The position numbers and the translations under genes were made by a program. 64,000 nt of DNA from Candidatus Tectimicrobiota bacterium (lineage in GTDB: Bacteria > Tectomicrobia > Entotheonellia > Entotheonellales > Entotheonellaceae): assembly GCA_026005175.1 (NCBI GenBank), contig BPKO01000007.1, positions 117,183 through 181,182 on the forward strand, in the 5' to 3' direction. Below the pieces are notes generated by a model that ran no database searches, was not told where the DNA came from, and worked only from the letters and a program-made list of their open reading frames with translations. Below are positions 59,777 to 64,000 of the stretch, piece after piece. The first letter of the stretch is position 1. Every line of letters starts with the position of its first letter.

Positions 59777-61441
59777 CTAGTGAGCCGTGGCCAGCGAGGC
59801 GGCCGCCTCGCCGTGGAGTTGGCTCCAGATGACGTCCTGCATGCGCTCGATCAGCCGCGGCAGGGTGCGGCGGTCCTGCGCCGAGATGGCCACGCCCTGG
59901 TAGAGGCGCTCGAGGTTCGCCACCACCTCCGGGCTCACCAAGTCGATCTTGTTGAGAACCAGCAAACGCGGCAGGTGGTCGAGGCCGAGCTGCGCCAGGA
60001 TTTTCTCCACGGCCCGGATGTGGTCCTCAAAGGCCGGGTTGCTGACGTCGACCACGTGCAAGAGCAAGTCGGCGTCGTGCAGCTCGTCGAGCGTGGCCTG
60101 GAAGGCCGCCATCAAGTCGCGAGGCAAGTCGCGAATAAAACCCACGGTGTCGGTGATGATCACCTCCAGGTCACGGGGAAAGCGCAGGCGCCGGCTGGCA
60201 GGATCGAGGGTGGCAAAAAGCTGGTCCTGGACCAGGACACTGCTCTTGGTCAAGGCGTTGAGCAGCGTCGACTTGCCCGCATTGGTGTAGCCGATGATGG
60301 AAATTACCGGCAGCTGGCGGCGCTGGCGCAGCTGGCGGCGCAAGTGGCGCTGGCGCGCGATGCGGCGCAGTTCCTTCTCCAGGTGATGAATGCGGTCCTG
60401 GACGCGGCGGCGGTCGATTTCGAGCTTTGTCTCGCCAGGGCCGCGCCCGCCAATGCCGCCGGCCAGCCGCGACAGGGCCGTTCCCTGGTTGGTGAGGTAT
60501 GGCATGCGGTACTTGAGCTGCGCCAGTTCCACCTGCAGCTTGCCCTCGCGGCTGTGGGCGCGCTGGGCAAAAATGTCGAGAATGAGCATGGTGCGGTCGA
60601 TGACTTTGAGGTCGGTGCGCTCGGCGATGGCCCGGCTCTGGCTGGGCGTCAGGCTTTGGTCGAAAATCAGCAGGCTGGCGCCTAGCTGCAAGCTGCGCAC
60701 CATCACCTCGTCGAGCTTGCCCCGCCCAAGCACGTAGTGGGGATCCAGGCGGCTGCGCTGCTGAATGACACGCCCCACAGGCACCACGCCGCAGGTGCGG
60801 GCGAGCTCTGCCAGCTCGGCCAGCGAGTCCTCCGCTGCCGCCTTGCTGCCGGCGGTGACGCTGACCAGGATGGCCCGCTCGTGGGCATCCCCCACCGCAT
60901 AGGCACGCTGGGTGCGCTCGAACTCGTCTTCGAGCGACTGGATAAAGCCCAGAAAATCGGCTTCTAGCTGCGCCAGGGGCACGTGTTCCTGGACTTCCCA
61001 CTGCCGCCCTTCGGGGTTGTCCGGCAGCAGGTGCGCCACGTGGGCGCTGGCAGGAAGGCCGTCGGCCGCCACGTTGAGCGCCACCATGATATCAAAGCGC
61101 AGCTGCGCCAGGTCGGCCATGTCGTCGGAGGTGAACGGTTCGCCGCTCAAGTGCGTGTGAATGTAACGCAAGCCGCGCAGGCGGTTGGGTGCCACCCGAA
61201 AACGGCCCAGATCGGGGAGGAAAATGCCGCGGTGGTCCCCCACCACCACGTACTCGATGCTGCCCTGGCGGTCAACCAAGATGCCCACCTGGCGGTTGAG
61301 CTCCCATGCCAGGGAACAGAGGGAACGGGCCAGATCCTGGGTAATCAGCCGCGGCGCCGGCACCCGGCGGCGGTAGATGTGCTGGAGCCGACGGATCTGG
61401 TTCGCCTTGAGTCCAGTCACCTGACCGTGAATGCGCTTAAT
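59777..61441 (-). CDS. hflX: GTPase HflX, apparent ATT start codon
   Basis: A 554-residue ribosome-associated GTPase that splits stalled or heat-damaged ribosomes. An N-terminal extension of about 180 residues (VTGLKANQIRRLQHIYRR, HTHLSGEPFTSDDMADLAQL) precedes the HflX domain (GGIGGRGPGETKLEIDRRR). The GTPase domain has G1 IIGYTNAGKSTLLNAL, G3 TDTVGFIRDLP and G4 LNKIDL. Homology begins at KRIHGQVTGLK. The codon before it is ATT at 61441, with a strong GAGAGGAGA 8 bases upstream, so I take ATT as the start. A GTG at 61462 is the nearest standard alternative, with a poor ribosome site. Confidence 0.87.
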   Translation of the reverse strand: MKRIHGQVTGLKANQIRRLQHIYRRRVPAPRLITQDLARSLCSLAWELNRQVGILVDRQGSIEYVVVGDHRGIFLPDLGRFRVAPNRLRGLRYIHTHLSGEPFTSDDMADLAQLRFDIMVALNVAADGLPASAHVAHLLPDNPEGRQWEVQEHVPLAQLEADFLGFIQSLEDEFERTQRAYAVGDAHERAILVSVTAGSKAAAEDSLAELAELARTCGVVPVGRVIQQRSRLDPHYVLGRGKLDEVMVRSLQLGASLLIFDQSLTPSQSRAIAERTDLKVIDRTMLILDIFAQRAHSREGKLQVELAQLKYRMPYLTNQGTALSRLAGGIGGRGPGETKLEIDRRRVQDRIHHLEKELRRIARQRHLRRQLRQRRQLPVISIIGYTNAGKSTLLNALTKSSVLVQDQLFATLDPASRRLRFPRDLEVIITDTVGFIRDLPRDLMAAFQATLDELHDADLLLHVVDVSNPAFEDHIRAVEKILAQLGLDHLPRLLVLNKIDLVSPEVVANLERLYQGVAISAQDRRTLPRLIERMQDVIWSQLHGEAAASLATAH

Positions 61442-61652
61442 CGGCCTGTCTCCTCTCTGCACGGACGCACCACGCTTCCCTGCGCCGTACGCATTGCAAT
61501 TCCGGTTGTGTAGGAAAGCATAGAACCCAGGTGGGGGGAAGTAGCACGGCGCGACAGGGCACCCCTTTCTCGGCCCGCCACAGGATCGCAAAGGTATCGC
61601 CTGCGAATACCCTCTCCCCTCCCTGGGAAGAAAGACACCTCGGGCACGTTTC

Positions 61653-61661
61653 ATTATATCA
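61653..61661 (-). promoter_or_regulatory. Extended -10 promoter before hflX
   Basis: On the minus strand the sequence TGATATAAT is a perfect extended -10 element (TGnTATAAT). The -35 region is poor, as is common for such promoters. The leader to the ATT start would be about 200 bases. Confidence 0.5.
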
Positions 61662-61673
61662 CACGCCCCCCCT

Positions 61674-62630
61674 TCAGCCTTTGCCTGCTGCCGCCAGGGC
61701 GCGCTGGAGGTCGTCGATCATGCGCTGCGTCGCCGCGCGTGCCGCCTGGGCATAGGCCGCCGCCCCGTAACGCTGGGCATAGGGTGCGGCGCGATAGGCA
61801 AAGAGAAGGCTGCGCGCGGCATTGACCAGCGCCCCTTGCCCTCGGGCATCAAAACAGGCCACCACGTCGGCGGCCGTGGCGCCCTGGGCCCCGTAGCCCG
61901 GCAGCAGAAAGAGCGTATGGGGCATCAGCTCCCGCAGGCGCGCCGCCTGCCGCGGATAGGTGGCGCCGACCACGGCCCCAACCAGCGAGTAGCCGCAGGC
62001 CCCGCGCAGCGCCTCGCCCCACGCCGCCACCAGGCGGCCGACGTGCTCGTAGAGAGGGCAACCGTCGACGGGCAAGTCCTGCAGCTCTGCCGCCGAAGGG
62101 TTGGAGGTTCTGACCAGCACGAAGACGCCCTTGCCGTAGTGCTGGGCGCGCCGCACAAAAGGCAGCACCCCTTCGCTGCCCAGGTAAGGGTTGACGGTGA
62201 GGGCATCGGCGGCAAAGTCGCTGGGACAGACACCCCCCAAGACCGCCGCCTCACCAAGGAAAGCATCGGCATAAGCTTCCGCCGTGGTGCCGATGTCGTT
62301 GCGCTTGGCATCGGCAATCACCAGCAGCCCTGCCTGGCGGGCATAGCGCACCGTGCGCACGAAGGCCTCTAGCCCGGCGAGGCCATAGCGCTCGTAAAAG
62401 GCCAGCTGGGGTTTCACCGCCGGCACCAGATCGTGCACGGCGTCGATGATGGCCCGGTTGAACTGCCACAGCGCCTCTGCCGCCGCCGCCAGCGGCGTCG
62501 CCACGGCGCGGCGCGCGGCGGCCAGCACCGGTTCTGGCAAAGCGTCAAGGCGCGGGTCAAGCCCGACCACTACCGGACTTCCCTTTTGCGCCACCGCCGC
62601 ACAGAGGCGGTCGGCAAAGTGGAGCGTCAT
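61674..62630 (-). CDS. pyrF: Orotidine 5'-phosphate decarboxylase, type 2
   Basis: A 318-residue enzyme that makes UMP from OMP. VVVGLDPRLDALPEPVL near residue 20, AVKPQLAFYERYG near 75 and the catalytic VIADAKRNDIGTTAEAYADA near 105 identify the longer subfamily 2. The phosphate-binding GATYPRQAARLRELMP lies near 225. The start is the ATG at 62630 with CAGGAGAGC upstream; a longer frame to 62708 has no family signal. Confidence 0.92.
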   Translation of the reverse strand: MTLHFADRLCAAVAQKGSPVVVGLDPRLDALPEPVLAAARRAVATPLAAAAEALWQFNRAIIDAVHDLVPAVKPQLAFYERYGLAGLEAFVRTVRYARQAGLLVIADAKRNDIGTTAEAYADAFLGEAAVLGGVCPSDFAADALTVNPYLGSEGVLPFVRRAQHYGKGVFVLVRTSNPSAAELQDLPVDGCPLYEHVGRLVAAWGEALRGACGYSLVGAVVGATYPRQAARLRELMPHTLFLLPGYGAQGATAADVVACFDARGQGALVNAARSLLFAYRAAPYAQRYGAAAYAQAARAATQRMIDDLQRALAAAGKG

Positions 62631-62720
62631 GCTCTCTCCTGCTTTTCCTTCCGTAGAATTTCTGCTATAGTCACAACGCCCTTTCACCCCAGTATACCAC
62701 CGCAGCACGGGTCCAAGGAG

Positions 62721-63840
62721 ATGACTTCAGCAGCAAGCGGCGCCGGCAAACGCACCCCGCTCTACGAGATCCACCGCCGGCTCGGGGCGCGTATGACCCT
62801 CTTTGGCGGCTGGGAAATGCCCCTTTCTTACACCGGGATTCTTGACGAACACCGACAGGTGCGGACCCATGCCGGCCTCTTTGATGTCAGCCACATGGGC
62901 GAAATCGAAATTAGTGGCCCGCAAGCAGAAGCCGCCGTGCAGTATCTGACCATCAACGACGTGCGGTCTCTCCAGCGCGGCCAGCTGCAGTATAGCGCCA
63001 TGTGCAACGACCGCGGCGGCATCCTCGACGACCTCACCGTGTATCGTCTGGCAGCCGACCGCTTCTTGCTCATTGTCAACGCCGCCAACACCGACAAGGA
63101 CCTGGCTTGGATCGAGCAGCATGTGGGAGCCGGAGCGCGGGTGCGCGACGTAAGTGCCGCCAAAGGGTTGCTGGCCCTGCAGGGGCCCGAAGCCGAAGCC
63201 ATCCTGCAGCGGCTGACCCCCACCGACCTGGCAGCCCTGCCCTACTATCACGCCACGTGGAGCACCGTGGCCGGCCTCGAGGTGCTGGTGTCGCGCTCGG
63301 GCTATACTGGCGAAGACGGCTTTGAGCTGCTGGTGGCCGCCGAGGACGCCCCTGCCCTGTGGGAGGCCCTGATGGAGGCAGGAGAGGATTTTGGTCTCAT
63401 GCCGGCAGGCCTGGGCGCGCGCGACACCCTGCGGCTGGAAGCCCGCTACTTGCTCTACGGCACGGATATGGACGAGACCACCAACCCCTTTGAGGTGGGG
63501 CTAGGCTGGATCACCAAGCTGGATAAGGGGGCGTTCATCGGCCGCGAAGCCCTGCAGCGCATCAAGGAAGCAGGGGTGCTGCGCCGCCTGGTGGGCTTTG
63601 TCATGGAGGAACGCGGCGTGCCGCGAATGCACTACGCGGTCTGGCACCACGACGAAGGCGGTCGGGGAGGTGCGCAGCGGCACCCTGTCGCCGACCCTGG
63701 GCCAGGGCATTGGGACGGCGCTGGTGCGCGCCGCGTGTGCCAAAGCGGGCACCGAGTTGGCGGTGGACATTCGCGGGCACCAAACGCAGGGCCCCGCGTT
63801 GTGCCCCCACCTTTTGTTCCCGCGTCGGGTCAAGCGCTGA
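62721..63840 (+). CDS. gcvT: Aminomethyltransferase (glycine cleavage T protein), one frameshift
   Basis: About 372 residues. GcvT transfers the methylene carbon from the aminomethyl-lipoyl H protein to tetrahydrofolate, releasing ammonia. TPLYEIHRRLGARMTLFGGW near residue 12, GLFDVSHMGEIEISGP near 52, VSRSGYTGEDGFELL near 192 and ARDTLRLEARYLLYG near 233 are conserved. An extra G near 63658 breaks the frame; GEVRSGTLSPTLGQGIG and the end ending in PRRVKR follow in the next frame to the TGA at 63838. The AAGGAG ribosome site directly abuts the ATG at 62721, but no other start keeps the N terminus. GcvH follows. Confidence 0.9.
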
Positions 63841-63862
63841 ATGAGGCAAGCAGGAGAGGCCT

Positions 63863-64000
63863 ATGGAGAATCCCGGCAGAGCTCAAATACACCAAAGAGA
63901 ACACGAGTGGGCGCGGATTGAGGGCAACCGCGTGGTCGTCGGCATCACCGACTTTGCCCAGAAGGAACTGGGAGACGTCGTCTATGTCGAGTTGCCCGCG
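63863..64000 (+). CDS. gcvH: Glycine cleavage system H protein, N-terminal part
   Basis: 46 residues are visible before the window ends. [20 protein letters not shown] and [11 protein letters not shown] are characteristic of GcvH, the lipoyl carrier that shuttles the aminomethyl group between GcvP and GcvT. The lipoyl-lysine site lies beyond the edge. Residues 5-12 look scrambled: an alternative frame there gives PAELKYTKE, the expected N terminus, so an extra G near 63875 and two extra A near 63899 may cancel out. The ATG has AGGAGAGG upstream and lies 22 bases after the gcvT stop. Confidence 0.85.
   Translation, partial: MENPGRAQIHQREHEWARIEGNRVVVGITDFAQKELGDVVYVELPA

Noticed and set aside
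62631..62720. Glycine riboswitch before gcvT
   Set aside because: The 90-base gap is too short and I see no paired aptamer pattern.

Overview
The window is 64 kb of dense, GC-rich bacterial DNA with short intergenic gaps and no rRNA, tRNA, CRISPR array, insertion sequence or prophage that I can see. An apolipoprotein N-acyltransferase, an RlpA-type lipoprotein and a PEGA-domain lipoprotein point to a cell with an outer membrane. F420/FMN luciferase-like oxidoreductases, acyl-CoA enzymes, a class III CoA-transferase and a 3-hydroxyanthranilate dioxygenase suggest an aerobic or facultative heterotroph able to degrade organic acids and aromatics. I cannot name the phylum. An uncultured lineage known mainly from metagenomes would fit both the content and the assembly errors described below.

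Layout. 1-4.5 kb: a tartrate/D-malate dehydrogenase end, a flavoprotein, a luciferase-like oxidoreductase and an alpha/beta hydrolase. 4.5-7.6 kb: a type II restriction-modification pair of the PstI/BsuBI family. 7.75-10.6 kb: aconitase, read through very poor sequence. 10.8-22 kb: a PIG-L deacetylase and an enoyl-CoA hydratase, then a MoxR/DUF58/VWA (Bat-like) cluster, an acyl-CoA dehydrogenase and lnt. 22.3-29.6 kb: ferredoxin, 3-hydroxyanthranilate dioxygenase, Mrp, CoA-transferase, F420-type oxidoreductase, a small EamA protein, an acrylyl-CoA-reductase-like enzyme, DUF434 and TatD. 29.6-43.2 kb: glmS divergent from a long forward run of cysS, a histidine phosphatase, purN, an unusual pyrG, purL, purQ, purB, serS and a HEPN-nucleotidyltransferase fusion. 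43.2-49.4 kb: a lipoprotein, a zinc protein, a 2-hydroxyacid dehydrogenase, an acyl-CoA ligase, YvcK, a metallo-beta-lactamase-fold protein and an unknown. 49.5-53.7 kb: a second MoxR/DUF58/DUF4129 cluster. 53.7-64 kb: a YdjM-like membrane protein, a Nudix hydrolase, a zinc dehydrogenase, a diadenylate cyclase-like protein, RlpA, a FabL-like reductase, DUF309, HflX, PyrF and the start of the glycine cleavage operon (gcvT, gcvH).

Quality matters when reading this window. About twenty genes carry one or a few single-base frameshifts, usually one extra G or C in a short run, while conserved motifs continue in the neighbouring frame. Two stretches (about 8.06-10.5 kb in acnA and 36.85-37.9 kb in purL) hold many indels each and look more GC-rich than their flanks. 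I read nearly all of these as sequencing or assembly errors in working genes, not as pseudogenes.

How the genes work together: the forward 31.7-42.7 kb run makes purines, CTP and two aminoacyl-tRNA synthetases. The MoxR clusters likely encode envelope-associated chaperone/VWA systems. The acyl-CoA genes around them form a scattered catabolic set. Several promoters with good -35/-10 boxes are visible at divergent or isolated genes.
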